From positions 124,353 through 188,352 of the forward strand of contig KQ965804.1 in NCBI GenBank assembly GCA_001574975.1: a stretch of 64,000 nucleotides of DNA. The letters run 5' to 3'. This document shows positions 21,668-31,505 of this stretch, piece by piece. The translations under genes were made by a program, and so were the position numbers. Source of the stretch: Gonapodya prolifera JEL478 (Eukaryota; Monoblepharomycota; Monoblepharidomycetes; Monoblepharidales; Gonapodyaceae). The notes beneath the pieces were generated by a model. The model did not search any database, had not been told where the DNA came from, and worked only from the letters and a program-made list of their open reading frames with translations. The first letter of the stretch is position 1, and every line of letters begins with the position of its first letter.

Positions 21668-23069
21668 CCCCCTCTCCCCCCCCGACCGCAACACACCTTC
21701 TCACACAACCTCAACGTCTCATCCCCGACTTTCCGCACTGCCGTACCGTCCGAGAACAGCCCGCAGGTGGGCAAGAGCACGGGCGTGTGTTCGCGCAGCG
21801 ACTGCAGCATGGCGGTGCTGGTGGCCGCGTTGACCCCGATGATCTTGACTTCGGGGCGGACGCGTTTGATGTAGCTTTATTTGTGTGGGGGGGTTGGGGG
21901 TTGAGGAAGGACATGGGACAAGGGGACGAGAAGCACAACCACCCACGCGGCAATCCCGGCAATAAGCCCCCCCCCGCCGACAGAGACAAACACGCCGTCG
22001 AGCCGGTCCTGGTGGATCTGTTTGAGAATCTCCATGCCTACGGTGCCCTGGCCGGCGATGACGAAGCTGTGGGGATGTAACGGGGCGTGCACGGTTAGTT
22101 TGTGATTGGAGGTGGAGTTTGAAGTGACGTCCGACGACGCACGACGCCCGGTGGCTTTTACGTGCCATCGTCAATGTCAAAGCTTTCTCCGGTTTTCTGC
22201 CCTTTCAATGTCAGTACTCGCTCCGATTCTCTACCACCTCCAGATGAAGAGTCTCCCCCCGAGCCTCCGACCTCAACAACCACTCACGGATCGTCAAAGG
22301 GTGGCACAAACGTCATTCCTTCTTCGTCTCTGAGGCGCAGGGCCTCCGCTTTGGCCTGGTCAAAGTCGTCGCCAAAGAGGACGACGCGGGCGCCGAAGGA
22401 GCGGACTGCGGACACTTTAATTTCCTGGTAAAGTAGGCAAATGGAGTCCTTTTGAGCACGCCAGCGACGTCAGGACGCGCAAATGGTTATTGAGAGACTC
22501 ACGGGCGCAAAGGTCGGCATGACGATCGTGGCCTTAATGCCGAGTTTCTGCGCCGCAAGCGCACACCCTTGAGCGTGGTTCCCGGCGCTCATGGTGACGA
22601 TGCCGTGATCGCGCTCCTCCTGTGTTAAATTCGCGACCTTGTTGTAGGCGCCCCTGCACTTGAACGAGAAGACCGGCTGGAGGTCCTCCCGCTTGAGGAA
22701 GAGCTTGTTTGCGAATCTGTTTGACAGGCGGGGTGCATGCTGCAAGGGCGACTCGATGCAGACGTCGTACACGCGCGCGGTCAGGACCAGCCTGAGGTAG
22801 TCGATGTCGTCCTCGTCGATGGGCTCTGTGGGGTTGAGCGCGGGCGTCACGGAGCGGTGCGGGACCTGCGCGGGGCGCGGGATGATTGGGCTTGGAAACT
22901 CAAACGGCGGCGGCGCGAGCGGCTTGAGCGGGGTGCGCGGCGAGTTGAGCGACGCGCGGTGCGGGCGCGGCACGGGGTGCTGCAGGTCGTGGATCTGCGG
23001 CAGCTGCGGCAGGAGGGGGAGTTGCGCGTGCGGCTTGGCGAGGGATGGCGGCGGCGGCAGCGATTCCAT
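20103..23069 (-). CDS. ILV1: Threonine deaminase (threonine dehydratase)
   Basis: A PLP enzyme converting threonine to 2-oxobutyrate, the first step of isoleucine synthesis, normally mitochondrial. Exons on the minus strand: 23069-22503, 22424-22288, 22066-21947, 21874-21697, 21435-?, 21203-21160, 21097-21003, 20928-20844, 20769 onward, ending at 20103. Motifs are [31 protein letters not shown] (the PLP lysine lies in SFKCRG), [24 protein letters not shown], the PLP-phosphate loop [20 protein letters not shown] and SGANV/NFDRL. A C-terminal regulatory (ACT-like) region contains [14 protein letters not shown]. The N-terminal 75 residues are Pro/Ala/His-rich, and a start further upstream in the same frame is possible. 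One intron, 21696-21436, is unusually long for this window and holds a 71-base homopolymer. Confidence 0.88.
21596..21666 (-). repeat. 71-nt C/G homopolymer inside an ILV1 intron
   Basis: The plus strand reads 34 C, one A, then 36 C. On the coding (minus) strand this is a G tract, so the pre-mRNA would carry G36-U-G34. It sits within the intron bounded by a GTGTGT donor at 21696 and a CAG acceptor at 21438-21436, 261 nt long against the usual 50-80. Such runs can form G-quadruplexes and slip in replication. The true length may differ from the assembly. Confidence 0.9.
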
Positions 23070-23500
23070 CGTGGGCCGGTGTGCGGATTGCGGGTGGGCG
23101 GGGGTTGTGCATGGGAGCTTCGTGTGCGACGCCAGACCCTGTGTCCGCAGCAGAGCACCGGCGCATCCGTTGCACCCCATCTGACTCACGCCCACTCTCC
23201 TGCACTGGTACTGTTCACACGCTTGGCCCTGGACTTTCCTCATAATCATTTTCCCCGAATGTCTGAGCATGCAATTTGGGCAAACTTCTTGGCAATCTTT
23301 GTGTTCCATCTCATCTGTTTTGTGTTTCCGAAAATGGTGGCGTCAACAAACACAAACAGGTTCTGTCTGTTTACCACCTGTTCTCGCGGTTCCAACACAG
23401 ACCCACCTCCCTCACTGTCCATGCATCGCACGGCTTGTGCACAACATGTCCCACCAAAACCATAGAAGGAGAAAGTGCACGCCCCCCCACACTTTATTGT
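23070..23500. promoter_or_regulatory. Upstream region of ILV1
   Basis: The minus-strand deaminase frame stays open up to 23309, so an N-terminal extension is possible. Beyond that no gene is supported, and the DNA becomes AT-richer towards the island that starts near 23.5 kb. Confidence 0.35.
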
Positions 23501-25390
23501 GAGAAATAGAGAATATAGGGTTTTTACCTGCAGTGCTTGGCACCCTCCAAGACGTTCGACCTTTGAGCAGGGTGCAAACACCTGACTTCCTCTGCCCTTC
23601 TGTGTTTATGTCTTGAGTCTCCTTACAGTGTGTGCATGCATAGATCAAAACAACAGTCAAGCAAGTATTGCAACCACACAAGCATCTCCACTCATAGGCA
23701 CCTTTCCACATATATCTACAGCAAATCAGTTGGACATATAAACTAATTAGGGTTCCTTGCGCACTGACAAATTACTGTTCAGGAAACTCAACCCCTATGC
23801 CATGGAGATTTGAGTGGTTTTGAATGATTCTCCATGGCATCAGGACTTTCCAGACCTTGCCCAAATACCCGACAATTTATCAAGGCGGACCCAAGAGCAT
23901 CACAACTTCTGTTTTATTTCTACAAGTTTTGTGAATAGCACATACTGTGTGTAAGTTGTGTAAGATTGACAGTAAGCCAAAACGCACTCCTCCACATAAG
24001 TCACTTGTAAGACTGGTTTGGCGTCACGCTCCAGAACCCCAACAGCAAGACACATTTCATGCCTCCACCCCAATCACATTGTCAAAAGTTGATACATACA
24101 GCCGGGTAGCATGCTCCCGCGCAGTTGTCAGAATCACATGCACATTAGATTTTTCTTCAAGAATCCGGGCCTTGCAAACCACCTTTTCTGCAAGAGTGCC
24201 AAACCCTACAGCGGTTGCCAGGCTCACAGGTATCAACAGCTGCACAGTGTCCCGATTTCTGTTCTAAAGATTCATCCTGCATTCATTGATACCAGCTCTT
24301 TGCACGTATCGTCCTCCATTGTCCATGACCCTGCAACACTCTGCTGTATCCGTGATTTGGAAAGTGGAAGAGAATATCCCATCAAACTCAAGTTTGAGAG
24401 GGTGCAGAGGATTGTCAAAGTACCCGAAATGGATCGTTCTGGTGAGAGGCGAATGGTACAATGACTTGCAAGTTATCAAGGCATGAGGAATGACAAAATG
24501 TGCATCAGTACTTCAAAGGGAATGTTTGAAATGGTAATCATGTTGGTCTGTTTGGGTTCAATACTTTAAATGAACTATCACCAATCCTCGCAGTTCTTGC
24601 AATCTTTATGTGCTGTCATAAATGGCATCACACAAAGATTGTACTGTACACTGACAAATGGCTCCCCCTTCTGCGCAATCTGTAGAAAGCGTGGAAGCGC
24701 TTCTTGTAGTGTCAATGTTGGTGCTGAATTTTGGGCTTCGCCTGGTTGCTGAAAACATTGAAAATAAGGTGGGCTTGCTTGTAGTGAGCCAAAGTGTGCA
24801 GTTCATGTCTGTTGTAGCCGTTTTCTATGTAGTGACACGACACCCGTTTTTGTTGCTTGTGTTGGCTATAGTGTTGTTACTTGTACTTGAGTATGTTCTT
24901 GCTCCCTTGTCAGGGTCGCACTTTTAGCGTACAGTTGGTACATATATCAGTATTGACTGAGAGGGGCCTGGCAAACACTCCTGTCCCCCTCACCAACAAC
25001 TACCTTGCCCCAAAATCCGTCAAGAGCACTCAAACATTTTTGCTTTCCAGCAATCTCTACTTCCCCATACATTTGCCTGAGTGTTCTTTGGACCCAGCAC
25101 AATTGTCAACTTCTGCCTTTTCAGCTATGAATCAAGCAACACTTCAAAACACTTAGTAGTAATTCTCTTCATTGATAAGTAGTGTTCCGCTGCTACTCAC
25201 CTAGTGGAACTCCTTGCAAGTTGTGCAGGATATCAACCCCAGATGGACCTCCTTGAGAGGGGTCTCAATATGAAAATTTAAAGTGCAGCATATTCCCACA
25301 ATGCAATGTCACATTACACTCACCTTCTGGAGGAATGTCAAACATGACCAAGTCCTCCAAATCATCCTCCACAACCATGGTGTCAGAGAG
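23500..25390. other. AT-richer stretch with unassigned ORF pieces
   Basis: Base composition falls clearly below that of the flanking genes. The minus strand has two neighbouring open pieces at 24479-24264 (contains FGYFDNPLHPLKLEFDGIF) and 24245-24057 (contains SLATAVGFGTLAEKVV). They have coding-like composition and may be exons of one gene, but I could not join them or name a family. A further minus-strand piece at 24806-24606 is Cys/Thr/Ser-rich. The plus-strand hydrophobic frame at 24658-24927 is probably its shadow. Together with the two methyltransferase-like genes it forms the compositional island. Confidence 0.35.
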
Positions 25391-25393
25391 TGG

Positions 25394-26230
25394 CTACTTT
25401 GGCATGGGTTTGGTAGCCTTAGACTTGCAGAATGTTGCAACAGTGTAGTAGAGGAAATTGCGGTCAAGAATTAATCTACAAAAGAGATGGTGAAAGTGCA
25501 TCACTGCAAATAACAAGACCAAAGAGCTCACTTGGCAAATACCTTTGATACATCTTCAGCAGACTATGCCTCAAGACCAATCAGGTGGTTATCAAGTGCA
25601 GAATGCAGGGAAGTATCAAACACCCATGATGTGTACCTCCTACCACAAAGTGCATATGCAGTTGCAGTGCTCCCAGTTCCCATGCTTAGAATCACAACGT
25701 GGTTGCTGGTGTACTGAGGCTGACACACCCCCACCCTAGAGAGGTACCCCCACCAAAAATATGAAGCACCCCCACCTTCAAAAGTATTGTAATGGTTATA
25801 GGAATGGAATTTCATCCAATAATCTTCTCAACACTTATTGCATCTATTCTATTTCCTTCCTCGGCAAGCTCTACCTCCAGTACCCTCATCATCAGTTGTC
25901 TCCCTTCCCTGCTTCCTGGTTGGTCTTGTATCTCTCCCAGCTGCTGCCCTAGTCACAACACCTGTGCTACACAACCTAGGTGAGCTGCATGAGCCTGTAA
26001 ACTGCAGGAACATGTATATATGATCAGATGTACATAGCAAGACGTGATGTGCATAGAACTCACCTGCAGGAACGTGATGCCAAACTTAGGGCACGTCCTG
26101 CAGGTGTNATGTGCATAGAACTCACCTGCAGGAACGTGATGCCAAACTTAGGGCACGTCCTGCAGGTGTGCACATCTAAACCCGCGGCCACAGTAGTGGC
26201 ACAGCAGCTAATACCCAACACTCATACTAC
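25394..26230 (-). pseudogene. Methyltransferase-like gene fragment, C-terminal half
   Basis: The minus strand encodes NHVVILSMGTGSTATAYAL followed by CGRRYTSWVFD. This closely matches the AdoMet-binding motif of N4/N6-type DNA methyltransferases (usually DPFxGSGTTxxAAxxxGRRxxG) at the place where it ends such proteins. A spliced C-terminus follows (DRNFLYYTVATFCKSK, stop near 25394). Upstream pieces include a Cys-containing exon (VHTCRTCPKFGITFLQ) with a good donor, and a basic, Arg/Gly-rich exon. The usual acidic/aromatic residues of the motif are replaced, and the frame appears broken, so I treat it as a decayed paralogue of the gene at 26400-28074. It could also be the downstream part of that same gene. 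Confidence 0.4.
26046..26169. repeat. Exact 61-nt duplication around a single N
   Basis: Positions 26047-26107 and 26109-26169 are identical and are separated by one N at 26108. The unit contains an inverted repeat of about 15 bases (CACCTGCAGGAACGTG near its start, CACGTCCTGCAGGTG near its end). The pattern is what an assembler leaves when two contig ends overlap but are not merged, so the duplication is probably an artefact. Confidence 0.85.
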
Positions 26231-26399
26231 ACTATATACTCCACGTTAGTGGATGTCAGTGTGACAACCTGGTGATGTTGCAGCTACAGACCCACCACAA
26301 TCCATAGGCTTCACAGGGGTGGGGATATCTAGCATAATATATCTAGTGATTCAGCAACTGGGTCAGCCAATACTCTCAAGTTGGATAACTCACCAACAT

Positions 26400-28074
26400 C
26401 AAATGCACCTGAAGCAGATACTAGTGCCACAGTAGGCTTGGACATCTGAGGTGGTGTGTGTTGGACTAGCAAGATGTTTGTAGTGAGATTCAAGGCTCAT
26501 AGCACAAGTAAAAGAAAAAAGACAACACACTACCTTCATCAAGATCAGATCCAATTTCCTCAGCCTCCTTGTCCTCATCCTCCTCCACATCATCCTCATC
26601 ATTGTCATCATCCTCTTTGTCTTCATCCTCGCCATTGTTATCATCCTTGCCAGACTCTTTTGCCTCGACATCAAGGTAGCAACTCACAAAAACAAGTTCT
26701 CAGTTCTGACTGGTGAAATAAATTGATTTGCTCACCGTCTTTTGGAATCTGTGGCAACTTAAAGACATCTTTTTCGTCCCAAGCATCCTTCTCATCCTGG
26801 TGGTCTCCATTCCTGCCTCTCTTCTCAGAAGCAAGTCGTTCTGGCACAAAGTTGCAAAAGGACTGGGCAATATACTGGAGCTTCTTCTTGTTGGAATGAA
26901 GTAGCCTATCAACAGTACACCAGAGGTTAGTTGGATAAGAGTTAGTTATTTAGTAAGGAAATAACACTTGCATGTAGAAGGCATTGAAGGCATCCTTGCT
27001 AAACTCATCCTTTTGCTTGGCAAAGAGGCTGTCAACACCACTAAGAACTTCACTGGTCAGTGTCATGCCATAGAAGCGACGCCCAAGGGAAGTAGAAGCT
27101 ATGGCAAGGGATCCACACCCAACAATAGGTGCAAAAACAGTGTCACCAGGGTTAGTAGTAAGGAGAAGGACCTCCATCCAGACTGAAATAGCAATTTGGC
27201 AATTGTAAAGAGGCAATTCTGCCTTCTTGCCAGGTGGAATTGTTTTCTGGGAAGTACAAAGGAGTATTTGTGTTGAATTTTGCAAAGCAGAATGGAACAT
27301 CAGTCTTACCAGAATCTCCATCTTGTGCAGCTTAGATGGACCAAACATTGCCAATGCAAGTGGGGACNNNNNNNNNNNNNNNNNNNNNNNNNNNNNNNNN
27401 NNNNNNNNNNNNNNNNNNNNNNNNNNNNNNNNNNNNNNNNNNNNNNNNNNNNNNNNNNNNNNNNNNNNNNNNNNNNNNNNNNNNNNGTTTTTTGACTTGG
27501 TAGAGGTTGGTGTCTCTCCCATATAGATTGTGTGGAAGGTGTGACATCCAACTCCAAAGTAGTCAGATTGTATAGCCATATACGTGGCTGCCTCAACAGC
27601 CTGTAGAAGCAAGCAGACAGTGTCAAGATAGACTTTGCTTTTAAAAAAAAACAGATAAATACCTCCAGAATAATGCTGTCATCTTTCAATATATCCCTGT
27701 AACAGTTTTGACGAATTGAACGCAACATTAGTGATGAGCCCTGTTTGAGATATAGCTATGATATGTATGGGCACGAATTTTTTGTCACTTACAACACTGT
27801 CAACCCCCTGAGAGTTCGTCTGCAAAACAATCAATGAAGCGCCACATTCCTTATCTGCCTCCACTTGCTCGTCTCCACAAAAAGTTAAGACATTGGAGGA
27901 GAAGGTGTTCTTCTCTGCCTGCCAAACAACTGGATCCACAAAGGGAACACGGAGCTGAGGCTTATCGGCTTCATCGAGTTCCTGGGAACAATATGCAATG
28001 CAGGATTTGTATTAATACATGTGGTGTGCAAGAGATAAAGTACGCACCTGTCTCAGAGGATCAACTTGTAACAT
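26400..28074 (-). CDS. DNA methyltransferase-like protein, degenerate motifs
   Basis: Exons read from an ATG at 28074 (28074-28048, 27981-27793, 27740-27661, then 27600 down into the N-gap). They give FVDPVVWQAEKNTFSSNVL, ASLIVLQTNSQGVDSVV, then after the gap NPGDTVFAPIVGCGSLAI followed by ASTSLGRRFYG. A Lys-rich segment and a very acidic tail (NNGEDEDKEDDDNDEDDVEE) complete it. The order, a D/N-PP-Y-like position first and the FxGxG AdoMet loop near the end, fits the beta-type N4/N6 DNA methylases. However, the catalytic tetrad is QTNS-like and the AdoMet loop is altered, so activity is doubtful. Spliceosomal introns join in phase at most junctions. One junction, near 26940, could not be resolved. 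It lies in an AT-richer island and may be foreign or transposon-derived. Confidence 0.5.
27368..27486. other. Assembly gap, 119 N
   Basis: A run of undetermined bases inside the methyltransferase-like gene. The number of N may be a size estimate rather than a true length. Confidence 0.99.
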
Positions 28075-28900
28075 CGTCTACTCTTTTCTTAAACGCCTGG
28101 CAACACTCGAACGCAAAGACCTTATCAACAACTCTCTCTACGGTACAAATCGAACAAAACCTCCGACAATTGTCAATGTCCTCTTCTCCCTTTCGGAATC
28201 CGCAATCTATCAATCCAGCTCGCCATCCACACGTCCTCTCAGCGCCTCCCATTTTGAATCGTCTGACGACGAGGCCTCTTCTCTTCTCGCTCGGCGTCTC
28301 GTCCACAACGTCGCGCACATTGACCCAGTCAGAGGGAAAATCGCCTTGCGCTTACAGAAGTGCACCTTTCGACCTTGACCAATCTCGTTATCAACCTGTT
28401 ATCTGATGTTCAGGATGCCTTTAGCACCATCGCCGCGAATGCGCTGAAATCAGTTGCCTCCAGCTTCATTTCTCGAAAGCGCACGTTGGTAGGCAAGCAA
28501 AGAAGATCACCTGCGGCCAACGTCCACACGATCCGAGGGTCAGCAGGTGCCTCACGCCATGTTGCACAGTACCTCGAACTCTACAACCTTTTGGAACTGG
28601 TCCATGTCGCGTACTACAACGACACTTCTCCTTCTCCCGTTGCTGGTCCGGACAATGGCGTGTTAGAAAATGAAAAGTCGGCCAAAACAATCGCAAACAC
28701 TCTTCGATCCAGCTTGAATCGGGCAGCAGAGCCCGTAAAGAAGGGGACGGTGGCGTCTTTACGCAAGTTTAATCTAGCTTTACCTTATGGCGCGGAGCTA
28801 TGCATCAAGTTTTTTTAATGTAGCCTCTCGAAACAAGACATATCAATAAGCCGACGAGCCGCATGTCGCGCCAAAGCGAGTTTCGTTCCCACAACGTGTT
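28075..28900. other. Region with overlapping unassigned ORFs
   Basis: On the plus strand a 152-codon frame at 28360-28818 (contains HVAQYLELYNLLELVHVAYY) and a shorter overlapping one at 28019-28378 are open. The minus strand also has an 85-codon frame at 28318-28061. None has a recognisable motif. The plus-strand frames may belong to the virus-like remnant just downstream. The first few hundred bases must also hold the promoter of the minus-strand methyltransferase-like gene. Confidence 0.3.
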
Positions 28901-29647
28901 TGCTAGACCGACTTAACACCGCGTGGTAGATCCTGTTGACGTACAGACTTTCCGGCGCCGCCAAAAACAACTTGAGTACGAGAGTGCAGAAACACGTTCA
29001 ATGGCTGGCCACGCTTCTGATGCGGTACAACGTACAGCAACAAGTTTATCGCCAAGGTCATTGGACACTGTACGATACGTTTCGACAAGTGTTGGGGTCG
29101 TCCAGCTCATTACACAGGCCCCGCGCCTCTTGTCATTGAGAGTCCGGTTGTGCCCGTCGAAGAAGCACGGACCCAGCAGCGGGGGGAGGATGAAAGATCA
29201 TTAATCGTACCCGGCCAATCTCTGCTTCCTCAATACGTCGCGCGGAGTGCTAGCGCTCGCATCTATATCTTGCCGCCACCCGGAAAAGGTATTAGAACGT
29301 GCGAACGGCGTCGCATTGTGCACATTAGGAGTAGTGATAGAGACCAGACAAGGTACCCAGATACCAACAGCTTTCGGATAGATATTGGGCACTTTCGAAA
29401 CGTCTTGCAAGTGCGGCTGGTTTTTCTTGAGATGCTAAATGCTGCCAATGCCGTGGATCAAAACAACAATCAAATCTCTTGGTACAATTACGAGGACTCT
29501 GTTTTGAACCCACCCTTTCCAAAGTACACGGCCACCTGGTGCCCGGGCACGTTTGGGGTAGACGGCATAAAGATTGAGCTTCAGCGCGCAATGAACGTGC
29601 ATATATATTATCTTTCCACCCCGCATTCTTTATCGCCAGGGGATTAA
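28900..29647 (+). pseudogene. Possible large-DNA-virus remnant (virion-protein-like)
   Basis: The last open piece (29150-29647) carries HIRSSDRDQTRYPDTNSF followed by alternating hydrophobic residues and an NNNQISW segment. This pattern is typical of the N-terminal region of structural-type proteins in nucleocytoplasmic large DNA viruses and Polinton-like relatives (an I-x-S-x-DRD...YP...F-x-I block, then N-N-x-I-x-W). Neighbouring pieces upstream share its GC content but have no match I know. The element looks partial and broken, with at least a couple of breaks, and I see no terminal repeats. It sits beside the AT-richer island. Age cannot be judged. The assignment rests on one motif only. 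Confidence 0.4.
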
Positions 29648-29749
29648 ACGGGAGAGATTGGGGTCGTCGCCTGCCGAGTGAGGGTTCTTGCCTGCGGCAC
29701 AAGCCATTGAATCCTCTTCCAAATCCGGCAAGGCCAACATCAACCACCC

Positions 29750-31034
29750 ATGTACTCCCCCCGCAGCCCCAACCCGTGGGCGCGGGACCGCCACGGCAAC
29801 CAGGGGTTCACGGATCGCTCGGAGTACTCAGAGTACGAGGATGAGGAGGAGGACGACTACCGGCCTTACCGCGACGAGGTCGCAGGCTACAACGACGACG
29901 AGGAGGATCCCTTCGACAACGAGGACGAGGAGGCCCCGCTCTCCGCACGCCCATCGCACCCGCCGTCCTCCCGTCGCTCTGGCAAAAAGAGCCACCGCAG
30001 GGCGCCTTCGCTGCTGGACCCGGACACCGCATGGCCTGGTCGCTCAGAGGTCTACTACGGGCGCGCATCGTCAGTCTCGGGCCTTCTCTTCTGCGGGATT
30101 CCCAAACACCGCCGCAGGGCCGTCGCGGGGGCGGTGCTTCTCGCGCTCGTGCTTGTCATTGGGCTTGCCACGGGAGTTCCCCTCTCTCTCTCCGCACGCA
30201 GCGCGGCAGATGCGGCGGCTGCGGAGGACCAAAACCGTATCGCGGCCGTCAGGAGTGCCGTCAATAAGGAGCTGGCTCCTGAGACCGTCGACATCAACCT
30301 GATGCGGAGCAAGGCTTCCGCGGAGTTCGCCAAAGCCACTGTTGCTGTCGTGGCCCAGGGAGCCAAAATCACTGTTGCAGCGCCCCAGTCCGCCGCGGTC
30401 ACGCAGGGCGGTGGAGGAGGTGGAGGAGTGCAGACGACCGCGGCTGCTGGTGCAGGTACAGGTGCTCCCCCGGCTGCACAACAGACGCAGGCGCCAAACA
30501 CACAGACCCGTGCACGTGCGTAGAAGATGCATGCGGTGCAAAGAGCGTGCAGAGGTTCATGCGCATCCCTCCGTTTTTCCTCCCTACAGCCACACCTCCG
30601 GCTGCTCCACCTCCACCTCCCCCACCACCACCGCCACCTCCTCCCCCGCCGCCCCCACCTCCACCGTAAGTTCAGACGCCACCCTTCTCTTCCCCACCGG
30701 TGTCCTCACCCCATCCCACTCCAGCCCGCCCCCACCCCCACCACCGCCACCGCCACCGCCCACCGGCATCGACACCTCGCGATGCTGGCAACCACCCTTC
30801 GAAAGCTACGGGACCTGCGCCGGGGCACGCGCGCCCGCCTGCTCCATCTTCAACGCGCAGGGGGTGATTCAGTGCCCGTACTGGCTGGGCGGTGTGGTGT
30901 CCGCGGGCGGCGGGACGTACTGCGCGGGCGATAACAACCAGATGATCCTGTCCAAGTGCGGCCACCTGTGCCGCACGCCCAACATCTGGCCGTGCTATGA
31001 CCCGTCCACGGGGGAGTGCGTTGAGGGGTGTTAG
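29750..31034 (+). CDS. Single-pass membrane protein with Pro linker and Cys-rich end
   Basis: Three exons join. The first (from 29750) encodes an acidic, disordered N-terminal tail (EYEDEEEDDYRPYRDE), a basic patch (PKHRRR) and one membrane helix near residues 125-148 (AVAGAVLLALVLVIGLATGV). An Ala-rich segment and a Gly run follow. The second short exon, after an intron near 30511-30589, is almost pure proline. A third exon, after an intron near 30666-30723, continues the proline run and ends in a compact Cys-rich domain (CWQPPFESYGTC, CSIFNAQGVIQC, YCAGDNNQMILSKCGHLC). Basic residues before the helix predict a type II topology with the Cys-rich domain outside. The family is unknown; a wall-associated or sensor protein is plausible. 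Confidence 0.6.
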
Positions 31035-31070
31035 CGGAGCAGAGCAGAGCAGGGCAGGGCAGGGCAGGGC
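31034..31070 (+). repeat. GCAGA/GCAGG pentanucleotide repeat
   Basis: Directly after the stop codon, about seven tandem 5-base units (GCAGA then GCAGG) run in the 3' UTR of the membrane-protein gene. It is a short microsatellite with no coding role. Confidence 0.8.
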
Positions 31071-31187
31071 AGATGTGCCCCTGCACAGACTTCAGGACTT
31101 GAGACTCTGGATACCCCTTCAGGCGGCGGTGGACCGAGTGTGTCGGTCGCATTTTTTATTTCTTCGGTTTTATTCGACTCGTGGCTA

Positions 31188-31385
31188 TCGATAGGCTTAC
31201 TCTATGTATGCATGTACCTAAACCTAAACCGGCTCGAAAGAAAACGCGCGCTGACTCATGGATCTCGATAAGCTCATTATGCATCTCACTAACCGCCTCG
31301 ACAAAATCACTCGTTGAGCTGACTTGTGGAATCTCGGTAGACTTACTACACATGTACCGTAAAAACGTCTCGAAAGAAAACGCTT
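31188..31385. repeat. Two-copy degenerate repeat, about 160-bp spacing
   Basis: Two segments share a CTTACT start, a CATGTACC core and a CTCGAAAGAAAACGC end (near 31196-31251 and 31339-31385). The minus strand across them is open for 100 codons and reads like coding sequence (FLRYMCSKSTEIPQVS). They may be the worn remains of an exon duplication or of a short tandem repeat. Confidence 0.4.
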
Positions 31386-31505
31386 CGTTGATGCCTTTTA
31401 TTCTTTGCCGTCGTTCTATCTGGGGTTGGGGGTGGGGTGGGGGGTTGGTTTCTCCCAAAAATCAACTGTGTCCTGTCGGAGTGAATCTCTCCCACCTCAC
31501 TCCCA

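Noticed and set aside
21229-22080. Long open frames (up to 283 codons) on the plus strand across the poly-C tract
   Set aside because: They arise because CCC/GGG homopolymers and GC-rich shadow frames lack stop codons. The minus strand carries threonine deaminase there, with matching exons and splice sites.
24658-24927. Hydrophobic 89-codon plus-strand frame resembling a membrane protein
   Set aside because: It has no start context or homologous motif, and the opposite strand is open with more coding-like composition. Val/Leu-rich shadows are common in AT-richer DNA.
26400-28074. An active restriction-modification or adenine methylation system
   Set aside because: The AdoMet loop is altered and the catalytic tetrad is missing, and no endonuclease gene lies nearby. 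Methylation activity cannot be claimed.
31188-31458. A minus-strand gene of 100 codons overlapping the SH3-ankyrin 5' region
   Set aside because: It is open but short and lacks a recognisable fold. The internal two-copy repeat explains much of the openness, so I list it only as a repeat.
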